From positions 82,918-146,917 of the forward strand of contig NZ_JACVOS010000006.1 of NCBI RefSeq assembly GCF_018882335.1: a DNA stretch of 64,000 nt, read 5' to 3'. The notes below the pieces were generated by a model. That model saw nothing but the letters and a program-made list of their open reading frames with translations, was not told the origin of the DNA and ran no database searches. The first letter of the stretch is position 1. Every line of letters begins with the position of its first letter. This stretch comes from Polynucleobacter sp. AM-25C3. GTDB taxonomy: Bacteria; Pseudomonadota; Gammaproteobacteria; Burkholderiales; Burkholderiaceae. A program made the position numbers and the translations under genes. Shown piece by piece: positions 46,506 through 54,979 of this stretch.

Positions 46506-47678
46506 ATGTCGACCAACGAAAACGCCCTACCCTTTATTCCTTTCACGCGCCCTCACTTCAATCAAGAAACCATTGATGCAGTTGCTGAAGTATTGCGTTC
46601 CGGCTGGGTCACCTCGGGACCCAAGTTGGCTGAATTTGAATCTACATTAAGCGAGTATTTTGGCGGTCGTCCCGTGCGTTGTTTTGCCAACGGTACTGCC
46701 ACTATGAAAATCGCTCTGCAGGTTGCCGGTATTGGACCTGGCGATGAAATCATTACTACCCCGATCTCTTGGGTAGCCACTTCTAATGTCATTTTGAGTG
46801 TGGGTGCAACGCCAGTCTTTGTAGACATTGATCCCGTCACTCGTAATATCGACTTGAGTAAAGTTGCCGCAGCCATTACACCCAAAACCCGCGCCATCAT
46901 GCCCGTATATTTGGCTGGCCTGCCGGTTGATATGGATGAGCTGTATGCACTGGCAAAGCAACATCAACTACGCGTGATTGAAGATGCAGCACAGGCATTT
47001 GGCTCGCAATGGAAAGGTCAAAAGATCGGTAGTTTCGGAGACCTTGTGAGCTTTAGTTTCCAGGCAAATAAAAACTTATCCACCGTTGAAGGTGGCTGTC
47101 TTGTATTAAACAATGCTGATGAGGCCAAGCTGGCAGAGAAGCTTCGTTTGCAAGGTGTGACACGCCAAGGCATGGATAGCATGGATGTTGACGTGCTTGG
47201 TGGCAAAGATAATTTGACTGATGTGAACGCAGTGATTGGCTTGCATCAACTCAAACAATTGCCCGCGTTTCAAACGCGCAGAAGCGCATTGGCTAGGCAG
47301 TATTTTGATGTCATCCGCACTGAGATGAGGTCTGCTGGCTTAGACAACCTCAATTTAGAGCTGCCAGTAGAAAACTTTAGCGATAGCAACTGGCATATGT
47401 TCCAAGTGATCCTACCCCTTGAGCAATTAAACATAGACCGTGCTCAGGTAATGACAGAGTTGAAAGATCTAGGTATTGGTACAGGCGTCCATTACCCCAT
47501 CATCACTGGATTTACGCTTTACCAAAAGCTGGGCTACAAAACCGAGGCCACTCCAGTTGCACAACGGATTGGGCGCTCTATTTTGACTCTCCCCCTCTTT
47601 CCAGGCATGGCGGATGAAGATATTGGCCGTATAGCTAGTGCTTTAACTGGAATCCTCAAGAAACACAGTAAAAAGTAG
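46506..47678 (+). CDS. arnB: UDP-4-amino-4-deoxy-L-arabinose aminotransferase
   Basis: A 390-residue DegT/DnrJ/EryC1/StrS-type PLP enzyme, starting at ATG 46506 after the arnT stop (upstream frame lies within arnT). FIPFTRPHFNQETIDAVAEVLRSGWVTSGPK is the family N-terminus. VIEDAAQAFGSQWKG and FSFQANKNLSTVEGGCLV carry the PLP contacts and lysine. It aminates UDP-L-Ara4O with glutamate. Confidence 0.93.
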   Translation: MSTNENALPFIPFTRPHFNQETIDAVAEVLRSGWVTSGPKLAEFESTLSEYFGGRPVRCFANGTATMKIALQVAGIGPGDEIITTPISWVATSNVILSVGATPVFVDIDPVTRNIDLSKVAAAITPKTRAIMPVYLAGLPVDMDELYALAKQHQLRVIEDAAQAFGSQWKGQKIGSFGDLVSFSFQANKNLSTVEGGCLVLNNADEAKLAEKLRLQGVTRQGMDSMDVDVLGGKDNLTDVNAVIGLHQLKQLPAFQTRRSALARQYFDVIRTEMRSAGLDNLNLELPVENFSDSNWHMFQVILPLEQLNIDRAQVMTELKDLGIGTGVHYPIITGFTLYQKLGYKTEATPVAQRIGRSILTLPLFPGMADEDIGRIASALTGILKKHSKK

Positions 47679-47709
47679 TCTTACAGGCAGAATCAGGCAA
47701 AATTGCAGC

Positions 47710-48681
47710 ATGACTGCAAATTTAGCTACGCAAGCCTGCAATCCCACACTCAGTATCGTCATCCCCGTTTATAACGAGGAAGATGGCCTCCAAGCCCTCT
47801 TTGACCGCTTATATCCTTCGCTAGATGCGTTGGCTAGCAAGCGCAACATTGCATATGAAGTGGTGTTTGTGAATGACGGCAGTAAAGATCGTTCCGCCGG
47901 CATCTTGGCCAAGCAAGTGGAATTGCGCCCTGACGTGACCCGTGCCGTACTGTTTCATAGCAACTTTGGCCAGCACATGGCGATCATGGCTGGCTTTGAA
48001 TACTCCCGTGGTGAATACATCATTACCCTGGATGCCGACTTACAGAATCCTCCCGAAGAAATTGATGCTCTGACTAATGAGTTACTCAAAGGTCATGACT
48101 ACGTCGGTACCATTCGTGCGAATCGGCGCGATAGTTTTTTTAGAAAATTTGCTTCCCGCGCCATGAATCACTTGCGCCAGAAAATCACACGCATCACGAT
48201 GACTGATCAAGGATGTATGTTGCGTGGTTACAGTCGTCGCATCGTTGACCTCGTGCGTCAGTGCGATGAGAGCAATACTTTTATTCCGGCGCTGGCCTAT
48301 ACCTTTGCTGCGAACCCTACTGAAATCAGCGTCAAACACGAAGAGCGTTTTGCTGGTGAATCCAAATACAGTCTTTATCAACTCATTCGTCTGAACTTTG
48401 ATTTGGTCACCGGCTTCTCTGTCATGCCTTTGCAGATCTTCTCCATTCTCGGAATGCTTCTAGCAATGGCGGCTGGCAGTTTGTTTATCTACCTCTTGGT
48501 CCGTCGCTTTGTTTTAGGTGCTGAGGTTGAAGGGGTTTTCACCCTCTTCGCTCTGACCTTCTTCTTGATTGGCGTGATGCTGTTCGGTCTCGGTCTACTC
48601 GGTGAATACATTGGTCGCATCTACCAACAAGTCAGAGAGCGTCCACGCTATGTTGTGCAAACCGTTTTAGAGAAAAAATAA
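47710..48681 (+). CDS. arnC: Undecaprenyl-phosphate L-Ara4FN transferase
   Basis: A 323-residue GT2 glycosyltransferase with two C-terminal membrane helices. LSIVIPVYNEEDGLQALFDRL, VFVNDGSKDRS and YIITLDADLQNPPEEI are the GT-A fold and DxD metal site; QGCMLRGYSRRIVDLV and EERFAGESKYSLYQLI match ArnC. It loads formylated Ara4N onto undecaprenyl phosphate. Confidence 0.93.
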   Translation: MTANLATQACNPTLSIVIPVYNEEDGLQALFDRLYPSLDALASKRNIAYEVVFVNDGSKDRSAGILAKQVELRPDVTRAVLFHSNFGQHMAIMAGFEYSRGEYIITLDADLQNPPEEIDALTNELLKGHDYVGTIRANRRDSFFRKFASRAMNHLRQKITRITMTDQGCMLRGYSRRIVDLVRQCDESNTFIPALAYTFAANPTEISVKHEERFAGESKYSLYQLIRLNFDLVTGFSVMPLQIFSILGMLLAMAAGSLFIYLLVRRFVLGAEVEGVFTLFALTFFLIGVMLFGLGLLGEYIGRIYQQVRERPRYVVQTVLEKK

Positions 48682-49554
48682 TTGCACGCAGTCGTCTTTG
48701 CTTATCACGATGTGGGCGTCAATTGCCTTCAGGCATTGCTCAATGCCGGCATTGAGGTTGACCTGGTAATTACCCATCAAGATGATCCCAACGAGAATGT
48801 GTGGTTTGGCAGTGTTGCCAAACTCTGCGATGAAAAAAAGATTCCTTACATCACACCCAATGCCAATCAGCTAATCGAGCTCGTGCCGCGGATTCAAAAA
48901 CTAGCGCCTGACTACCTTTTCTCTTTTTACTACCGCCACATGATTCCGGCTGAACTCTTGGCCTGCGCAAAGATTGCCGCCCTCAATATGCATGGCTCAC
49001 TACTGCCAAAGTATCGTGGCCGCGCTCCAGTCAATTGGGCCATTCTTCACGGAGAAACCGAAACTGGCGCCACTTTGCATGTCATGGAAGTCAAACCAGA
49101 TGCCGGCGATATCGTGGGGCAATCTGCAGTCTCCATTGGCCCCGATGAAACCGCTACCGAAGTCTTTGGCAAAGTCAGTCAGGCGGCTGTAGCAGTAATG
49201 AATCAGGTGCTACCGGAGCTTGTTCAGGGTCACATCCCCAAAAAACCCAATAATCTGGCTCAAGGCAGCTATTTTGGGGGTCGCAAGCCTGCAGATGGGC
49301 AAATTCTGTGGCACCAGACTGCCCAGCAGGTTCACAACCTCGTGAGAGCGGTTGCACCCCCTTATCCCGGGGCTTTTACGGACTGGCAAGGTCAACACAT
49401 GATTGTGGCTCGCACGAGCCTAGAGGGACCGTTTCCGGCTCAACTGGATCTTCAGGCTCCTGGTATCCAAGTGGTTGATAATCAGGTATTCGGCGTTTGC
49501 GGCGATCAAAGAGCGGTAGCGATACTGGACTGGTTCCCAGCAAAAACACATTAG
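48682..49554 (+). CDS. arnA: UDP-Ara4N formyltransferase (separate ArnA N-terminal domain)
   Basis: A 290-residue formyltransferase. The start is TTG 48682, immediately after the arnC stop; no ATG is near. HAVVFAYHDVGVNCLQALL is the ArnA-like N-terminus. YRHMIPAELLACAKIAALNMHGSLLPKYRGRAPVNWAILHGETETGATLH carries the Asn-His-Ser and Arg-Gly-Arg folate and substrate sites, and KPDAGDIV the aspartate. In E. coli this domain is fused to the decarboxylase; here it is its own gene. Confidence 0.92.
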   Translation: MHAVVFAYHDVGVNCLQALLNAGIEVDLVITHQDDPNENVWFGSVAKLCDEKKIPYITPNANQLIELVPRIQKLAPDYLFSFYYRHMIPAELLACAKIAALNMHGSLLPKYRGRAPVNWAILHGETETGATLHVMEVKPDAGDIVGQSAVSIGPDETATEVFGKVSQAAVAVMNQVLPELVQGHIPKKPNNLAQGSYFGGRKPADGQILWHQTAQQVHNLVRAVAPPYPGAFTDWQGQHMIVARTSLEGPFPAQLDLQAPGIQVVDNQVFGVCGDQRAVAILDWFPAKTH

Positions 49555-49575
49555 ATTAAAAACGAGGCAGTAAAG

Positions 49576-50622
49576 ATGAAAAAAGTACTCATTCTTGGCG
49601 TAAACGGCTTTATTGGTCACCACCTTTCAAAGCGCATCCTAGAGACAACCGATTGGGACGTCTATGGCATGGACATGCAAAACGATCGCCTTGGTGATTT
49701 AGTGAATCATCCCCGCATGCACTTTTTTGAAGGTGACATCACCATTAATAAAGAATGGGTGGAATATCACATTCGCAAATGCGACGTGATTCTGCCTTTG
49801 GTGGCGATTGCCACACCAGCAACTTATGTACAACAACCATTAAAAGTATTTGAGCTGGACTTTGAAGCAAACTTACCAATCGTACGTTCTGCCGTTAAGT
49901 ACAAAAAGCATTTGGTATTTCCATCCACCTCTGAAGTCTATGGCATGTGTGAAGATGGTGAATTTGATCCTGCTAAATCCAATATGGTTTACGGTCCGAT
50001 CAACAAACCACGTTGGATTTACGCTTGCTCCAAGCAATTGATGGATCGCGTCATCTGGGGTTACGGCATGGAAGGTTTGCGCTTTACCCTCTTCCGCCCA
50101 TTTAACTGGATCGGCCCTGGCCTTGATAGCATCTACACACCAAAAGAAGGCTCTTCCCGTGTAGTGACTCAGTTCTTGGGTCATATTGTTCGTGGCGAAC
50201 CCATCAATGTTGTTGATGGTGGTGCCCAGAAACGCGCCTTTACTTATGTTGACGATGGCATCGATGCCTTAATGCGCATCATCGATAACAAAGATGGTAT
50301 TGCTAATGGCAAGATCTACAACATCGGTAATCCAAAGAATAATCACTCTATTCGCGAACTGGCTAATCAGATGTTAGAGATTGCTCGTAGCATTCCAGAA
50401 TACGCCAAGACAGCCAATGAAGTGAAGATCGTGGAAACTACTTCTGGCGCTTACTACGGCGAAGGCTATCAAGATGTTCAGAACCGTGTCCCCGCCATTG
50501 ACAACACGATGAGTGAGTTAGGCTGGAAGCCTACTACTGATATGAGTGATGCGCTGAAGAATATCTTTGAAGCCTATCGCGAAGATGTAGAAAAAGCACG
50601 TCATTTGGTTGATAACGAGTAA
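49576..50622 (+). CDS. arnA: UDP-glucuronic acid oxidative decarboxylase (separate ArnA C-terminal domain)
   Basis: A 348-residue SDR enzyme. KVLILGVNGFIGHHLSKRIL is the NAD-binding loop, FPSTSEVYGMCEDGEFD has the catalytic region, WIYACSKQLMDRVIWGYGMEGLRFTLFRPFNWIGPGLD holds Tyr-x3-Lys, and GGAQKRAFTYVDDGIDAL follows. It oxidises and decarboxylates UDP-glucuronate to UDP-L-Ara4O. It corresponds to the C-terminal half of E. coli ArnA. Confidence 0.94.
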   Translation: MKKVLILGVNGFIGHHLSKRILETTDWDVYGMDMQNDRLGDLVNHPRMHFFEGDITINKEWVEYHIRKCDVILPLVAIATPATYVQQPLKVFELDFEANLPIVRSAVKYKKHLVFPSTSEVYGMCEDGEFDPAKSNMVYGPINKPRWIYACSKQLMDRVIWGYGMEGLRFTLFRPFNWIGPGLDSIYTPKEGSSRVVTQFLGHIVRGEPINVVDGGAQKRAFTYVDDGIDALMRIIDNKDGIANGKIYNIGNPKNNHSIRELANQMLEIARSIPEYAKTANEVKIVETTSGAYYGEGYQDVQNRVPAIDNTMSELGWKPTTDMSDALKNIFEAYREDVEKARHLVDNE

Positions 50623-50644
50623 GCAAAAGTAAGTTTAAGGGTTC

Positions 50645-51562
50645 ATGGCTAAGATTGCTCTCAAGGTAGACGTTGATACCTTACGCGGCACTAAAGAAGG
50701 TGTACCCAATCTAGCGCGCACGCTTGAACGCTTTGGCCTCAAAGCCACCTTTCTGTTTAGCTTGGGTCCCGACCATACTGGTTGGGCACTCAAGCGCGTA
50801 TTTAAGCCAGGCTTCCTGAAGAAGGTCAGTCGCACCTCCGTTGTTGAGCATTACGGCATTAAAACTCTCCTCTACGGCGTTCTTCTGCCTGGTCCTGACA
50901 TTGGCAAAAAAGCTGCCGCTGAAATGCGTGCGATTGATGCTGCCGGCCATGAGACGGGTATCCATACTTGGGACCATGTAGCCTGGCAAGATGCTGTGCG
51001 TAATCGCGATCCCCAGTGGACTAAAACGCAGATGCAAAAAAGCTGGGATCGTTTTGTGGAGATTTTTGGTCACCCGCCAGTCACTTATGGTGCCGCTGGT
51101 TGGCAAATGAATGAAGCGGCTTTTGAGCAACTTGATCAATGGGGAATCAAATACTCCTCAGATGGCAGGGCACAGCCTAATCTGATGCCCTACCGTTTTG
51201 CTCTTCCTTCTGGCAAAGCAAAGCACGTCCAATATCCAACAACCCTGCCAACTTTTGATGAGTTGATTGGCATTGATGATGCGGATGAGTTTGGCGCAGT
51301 GAAGAAACTCCTTGAAATCACTCAAAGCAATCCCAATGATCAGGTGTTTACATTGCATGCGGAACTAGAAGGTCAAAAGCTACTCCCTGCCTTTGAGCAA
51401 TTGCTGACTGGCTGGTTAAATCAGGGTCATGACTTAGTCACTATGGGCGAACTGCATCAATCCTGGGAAGCCACCAAACAACTCGATAAAATAGCGATAC
51501 AGCCGGTTACCTGGGGAGAGATCCCCAATCGTAGCGGCGAGCTGATTTTGCAAACAGTCTAA
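50645..51562 (+). CDS. arnD: 4-deoxy-4-formamido-L-arabinose-phosphoundecaprenol deformylase
   Basis: A 305-residue NodB-type polysaccharide deacetylase. KIALKVDVDTLRGTKEGVPNLA has the metal Asp, ERFGLKATFLFSLGPDHTG follows, and ETGIHTWDHVAWQDAV carries the His-x3-His site. It removes the formyl group so that Ara4N can be flipped and added to lipid A. It is last in the arn cluster; arnE and arnF flippase genes are not seen here. Confidence 0.93.
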   Translation: MAKIALKVDVDTLRGTKEGVPNLARTLERFGLKATFLFSLGPDHTGWALKRVFKPGFLKKVSRTSVVEHYGIKTLLYGVLLPGPDIGKKAAAEMRAIDAAGHETGIHTWDHVAWQDAVRNRDPQWTKTQMQKSWDRFVEIFGHPPVTYGAAGWQMNEAAFEQLDQWGIKYSSDGRAQPNLMPYRFALPSGKAKHVQYPTTLPTFDELIGIDDADEFGAVKKLLEITQSNPNDQVFTLHAELEGQKLLPAFEQLLTGWLNQGHDLVTMGELHQSWEATKQLDKIAIQPVTWGEIPNRSGELILQTV

Positions 51563-51626
51563 GTAGCACTAAAGTAACTAGCACCCAGAATCAGCAGCGC
51601 GGAAAAATTAAACAAGAGAGACCGTC

Positions 51627-52094
51627 ATGACAGTAGAAATTGGTAAGCCAATGCCCCAGTGCGCAATCCCAGCAACTTCCGGATTAACCTTTGCCCCAGA
51701 CTCAGCTCAGGGCAAAAAACTAGTAATTTACTTTTATCCAAAAGATATGACCCCAGGGTGTACTGCAGAGTCCGGTGAATTTCGGGACAACATCGATGCA
51801 TTCACCAAAGCCAATACCTTGATCGTTGGCGTATCTCGGGATAGCCTGAAATCTCATGATAATTTCCGGAGCAAACTCGAGCTGCCTTTTGAATTGGTGG
51901 CCGATACCGAAGAAACCCTATGCCAACTCTTTGGTGTGATGAAGCTGAAGAATATGTATGGCAAGCAGGTCCGCGGTGTTGAGCGCAGCACCTTCCTCTT
52001 TGACTCCTCAGGCAAGCTCGTTAAAGAGTGGCGTGGCCTTAAGGTTCCAGGACATGTGACAGAGGTATTACAAGCAGCCCAAGAAACCCATTAA
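51627..52094 (+). CDS. bcp: Thioredoxin-dependent thiol peroxidase (BCP/PrxQ)
   Basis: A 155-residue peroxiredoxin. YFYPKDMTPGCTAESGEFRDN has the peroxidatic cysteine with threonine and proline, and the resolving cysteine five residues on is replaced by glutamate-serine here. LFGVMKLKNMYGKQVRGVERSTFLFD matches BCP. It reduces hydroperoxides using thioredoxin. The missing helix-2 cysteine suggests a 1-Cys or alternative-resolving type. Confidence 0.92.
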   Translation: MTVEIGKPMPQCAIPATSGLTFAPDSAQGKKLVIYFYPKDMTPGCTAESGEFRDNIDAFTKANTLIVGVSRDSLKSHDNFRSKLELPFELVADTEETLCQLFGVMKLKNMYGKQVRGVERSTFLFDSSGKLVKEWRGLKVPGHVTEVLQAAQETH

Positions 52095-52122
52095 TTTTTT
52101 TAATTAATTTGATGGGGGACGC

Positions 52123-52320
52123 TTGCAAAGCTCTCAATTTGGGGTAAAGTAAAGTCATATGCACCGTAAACGACGGGAAAGTCTGACAATCCGTTTGACA
52201 CATCAGCCTGAATATTTAAGAACAGGCTCGGCAAACAACCCCCTTCGTTTTCTACCCCATACTTCAATCAGTTTCGTAATAGACCGTCATAGCAATTCGC
52301 TTGACGGTTTTTTCTTTTAG
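52123..52320 (+). ncRNA. Candidate structured leader or small RNA ahead of phoH, ending in a terminator
   Basis: A possible promoter is TTGCAA (52123-52128), 16-base spacer, TAAAGT (52145-52150). Downstream are a CCGT-AAACG-ACGG hairpin, a perfect AGCCTG-N12-CAGGCT hairpin (52205-52228), GGGGTA (52141-52146) able to pair with TACCCC (52253-52258), and a terminator at 52283. A 53-codon ORF (52159-52320) also spans it but has no ribosome-binding site and ends in the T-tract. This could be an attenuated 5' leader or an sRNA with readthrough into phoH. I do not recognise a known family. Confidence 0.4.
52283..52316 (+). terminator. Rho-independent terminator just before phoH
   Basis: ACCGTC-N14-GACGGT followed by TTTTTCTTTT. 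The T-tract runs straight into the phoH ribosome-binding site (AGGAGA), only about 15 bases from the ATG. Confidence 0.7.
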
Positions 52321-52330
52321 GAGAGTCTGC

Positions 52331-54007
52331 ATGCCATTGCCCCCAATCCCAACTCAAATTGCTGGCCAAGTAAAAATTAGTACTAAGGACACTCCTAATT
52401 TAAAGAAGCGTCCCGCTCCAGCAAAACCTGTTGTGATGGAAAGCCATGCTCCTGCTTGGGCAACAGATGCCGAAGAAGATCTCTCAGCCGCAGAAGTGGC
52501 GCTTGAGAAAATTAAAAGTGATCGTCGTCCGGTTGCCGCATCTCATGAGCGCAGCCAGAACAAAGTCACTATCGTCCCAGAAAAACCAAAACGTATTATT
52601 CGCACTGGGCCTCCAAGCCTATTTGTCTTAGATACCAATGTATTGATGCATGACCCGAGCTCACTGTTCCGCTTTTCTGAACATGACCTCTTCCTACCAA
52701 TGACCACTCTTGAGGAATTGGATAATCACAAGAAAGGGATGACTGAGGTCGCACGTAATGCTCGTACAGTCAGCCGCTCTTTAGATCAACTTGTCGCCGG
52801 CACTAGCGGCACCTTGGATGACGGTATTCCACTCAATAAATTAGGTAATCAAGATGTATCTGGTCGCCTATTTTTCCAAACCAAGCTAACCACTCAGGCT
52901 TTGCCAGAGGGCCTGCCTGAAGGCAAAGGTGACAACCTGATCCTAGCTGTTGTCAGCGAGCTGCAAAAGACTCGCAAAGGCCAGGAAGTAGTACTGGTAT
53001 CCAAAGATATCAATATGCGTATTAAGGCTCGCGCTCTAGGCTTACCTGCTGAAGACTACTTCAATGATCAGGTATTAGAAGATCGCGACTTGATGTACTC
53101 CGGCGTCATGGCGTTACCTGCAGACTTCTGGCCAAAGCATGGTAAGGCTATGGAGAGCTGGTCCGATGGTAAATCTGGCACGATGTTTTATCGCGTCACC
53201 GGCCCTTCGGTACCAAGTATGCTGGTAAATCAGTTTGTCTATCAAGAAAATCCCGATGGCTCGACACCGTTCTACGCTCAAGTAAAAGAGATTAACGGCA
53301 AGACCGCCCTCTTGCAGACCTTAAGAGACTTCTCTCATCAGAAAAATAATGTGTGGAGTGTTACTGCGCGCAATCGCGAACAAAACTTCGCCATGAATTT
53401 ACTCATGAATCCTGATGTAGATTTCATCACCTTGCTAGGTCAAGCGGGAACCGGAAAAACCTTGCTAGCATTGGCTGCCGGGCTTGAGCAGGTCTTAGAT
53501 AGCAAGCGCTATAACGAGATCATCATTACTCGCGCTACCGTGCCTGTTGGTGAAGATATCGGCTTCCTACCAGGTACAGAAGAAGAAAAGATGCAGCCTT
53601 GGATGGGTGCGTTTGATGACAACCTTGAGGTGCTTCAGCGTAATGAAGATGGAGGCGCCGGTGAATGGGGTCGGGCCGCAACACAGGAATTAATTCGCTC
53701 ACGCATTAAAGTGAAGAGCATGAACTTCATGCGCGGTAGAACATTCGTTAGTAAGTTTGTGATCATCGATGAAGCGCAAAACTTGACTCCTAAACAAATG
53801 AAGACTCTGGTAACCCGTGCTGGCCCAGGAACGAAAATTATTTGCTTGGGTAATATTGCTCAAATTGATACGCCTTACTTAACCGAAGGTTCTTCAGGGC
53901 TCACTTATGTGGTAGATCGCTTTAAAGGCTGGCGTCATGGCGGACATGTCACGCTGGCCCGTGGAGAGCGTTCACGTCTTGCGGACCATGCTGCTGACGC
54001 ACTCTAA
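52331..54007 (+). CDS. PhoH family protein (PIN domain + PhoH ATPase)
   Basis: A 558-residue protein starting at ATG 52331 with AGGAGA at 8-base spacing. After a ~90-residue polar N-terminus, the PIN domain begins at LFVLDTNVLMHDP (acidic metal site) and includes VVLVSKDINMRIKARALG. The PhoH ATPase domain has LLGQAGTGKTLLALAAG (Walker A), TRATVPVGEDIGFLPGTEEEKMQPW and FVIIDEAQNLTPKQMKTLVTRAG (Walker B). This PIN-PhoH (PhoH2/YlaK-like) form is thought to combine RNA unwinding with RNA cleavage. Confidence 0.93.
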   Translation: MPLPPIPTQIAGQVKISTKDTPNLKKRPAPAKPVVMESHAPAWATDAEEDLSAAEVALEKIKSDRRPVAASHERSQNKVTIVPEKPKRIIRTGPPSLFVLDTNVLMHDPSSLFRFSEHDLFLPMTTLEELDNHKKGMTEVARNARTVSRSLDQLVAGTSGTLDDGIPLNKLGNQDVSGRLFFQTKLTTQALPEGLPEGKGDNLILAVVSELQKTRKGQEVVLVSKDINMRIKARALGLPAEDYFNDQVLEDRDLMYSGVMALPADFWPKHGKAMESWSDGKSGTMFYRVTGPSVPSMLVNQFVYQENPDGSTPFYAQVKEINGKTALLQTLRDFSHQKNNVWSVTARNREQNFAMNLLMNPDVDFITLLGQAGTGKTLLALAAGLEQVLDSKRYNEIIITRATVPVGEDIGFLPGTEEEKMQPWMGAFDDNLEVLQRNEDGGAGEWGRAATQELIRSRIKVKSMNFMRGRTFVSKFVIIDEAQNLTPKQMKTLVTRAGPGTKIICLGNIAQIDTPYLTEGSSGLTYVVDRFKGWRHGGHVTLARGERSRLADHAADAL

Positions 54008-54518
54008 GCAAACTGCCTCATGCCGCACGCTTGTAGGGTGCGGCATTTTTATTTGCGCCCTACTTACGCTATCTGGCTGCAGTATCTTTGGGAGCAAATC
54101 AAGCGCATCTAAGGTTTCCCAATTTAAGCAAGACACTAGCGTTGGCACAGAAGATATCTCCATAGCCGCCATTGGATTGGTGGGCATCCCATATCGTTAT
54201 GGTGGAAATAACCCCAAAGGGGGCTTTGATTGCAGCGGCCTGATTGGCTACGTGTATTACAAGTCAGCCAATATCAAACTACCCCGCACCATTCAAGACA
54301 TGAGCAGCAAAGGTCAGAGTGTTGAGAACCAACCTCCCGCCCCAGGTGATCTGGTCTTTTTCAACACCACCGGAGAGAAGTATTCCCATGCGGGGATTTA
54401 TGTTGGGCAAGGCAGATTTGTACATGCTCCAAGCGCAGGAGGAACTGTACGCTTAGAGTACGTCACCACCCCATACTGGGCAGCTAGGTTTACTGAGGCC
54501 AGAAGATTGACACCCTGA
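53988..54518 (+). CDS. NlpC/P60 (C40) family lipoprotein peptidase
   Basis: A 176-residue protein from ATG 53988, which overlaps the phoH end by 20 bases; a longer frame exists but the signal sequence fits this start. Lipobox LLTLSGC is near residue 30. The C40 domain has GIPYRYGGNNPKGGFDCSGLIGYVY with the catalytic cysteine, LPRTIQDMSSKG, and KYSHAGIYVGQGRFVHAPS with the histidine. It should cut peptidoglycan stem peptides in the periplasm. Confidence 0.88.
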   Translation: MLLTHSKQTASCRTLVGCGIFICALLTLSGCSIFGSKSSASKVSQFKQDTSVGTEDISIAAIGLVGIPYRYGGNNPKGGFDCSGLIGYVYYKSANIKLPRTIQDMSSKGQSVENQPPAPGDLVFFNTTGEKYSHAGIYVGQGRFVHAPSAGGTVRLEYVTTPYWAARFTEARRLTP

Positions 54519-54623
54519 ATATTGCCCTTAGAGCGAATACTCTATTCACAAGAATGCGAATATTGTTTACATTTGATGGCGGAACAATAAGCTCTTTAAA
54601 TTATCTACATAGGAGCGTCTAGC

Positions 54624-54893
54624 ATGAAAAAAATCATCATCGCTTTAAGTATTGCCTTGAGTTTTGCAGTCCCCACTTACGCTTTTGCAGATCAAGCAGC
54701 ATGCGAAGCTAAAGCCGTTAGCAAAGAAGGCAAGCCTTTGTATGGCGCAGCCAAAGATGCTTCTATTAAAAAATGTATGGGCAGCGCACCAGCAGATTCT
54801 GGTTGTGAAGCTAAAGCAGTAAGCAAGGATGGCAAGCCACTGTATGGCGCTGCTAAAGCTGCATCGATTAAGAAGTGTGAAGGCGGTAAATAA
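54624..54893 (+). CDS. Periplasmic PsiF-repeat-like protein with internal duplication
   Basis: An 89-residue protein with a signal peptide (MKKIIIALSIALSFAVPTYAFA). The mature part is two near-identical copies of a ~27-residue unit: CEAKAVSKEGKPLYGAAKDA (then SIKKC) and CEAKAVSKDGKPLYGAAKAA (then SIKKC). Two cysteines per unit suggest a disulfide clamp. It resembles PsiF repeats (phosphate-starvation-inducible in E. coli). AGGAG precedes the ATG. Confidence 0.75.
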   Translation: MKKIIIALSIALSFAVPTYAFADQAACEAKAVSKEGKPLYGAAKDASIKKCMGSAPADSGCEAKAVSKDGKPLYGAAKAASIKKCEGGK

Positions 54894-54913
54894 TTTAATT
54901 TTTTTCAAGAGCT

Positions 54914-54949
54914 AAAAAGCCTCGCAGTTTTAAATTGCGAGGCTTTTTT
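54914..54949. terminator. Bidirectional rho-independent terminator
   Basis: AAAAAGCCTCGCA and TGCGAGGCTTTTT form a perfect 13-bp stem with a 9-base loop and T-runs on both strands, ending the PsiF-like gene and the converging dnaB gene. Confidence 0.9.
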
Positions 54950-54979
54950 ATTCCTGAAATGAATTGGCTTTAGTTCAAT

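Noticed and set aside
52159..52320. 53-codon ORF ahead of phoH
   Set aside because: No ribosome-binding site, its end is made of the terminator stem and T-tract, and the composition is not protein-like; a structured RNA explains it better.
54581..54608. GGAACAA-N16-TCTAC, an ECF-sigma-type promoter before the PsiF-like gene
   Set aside because: The predicted transcription start would fall inside the ribosome-binding site, leaving no room for a leader with a complete Shine-Dalgarno.
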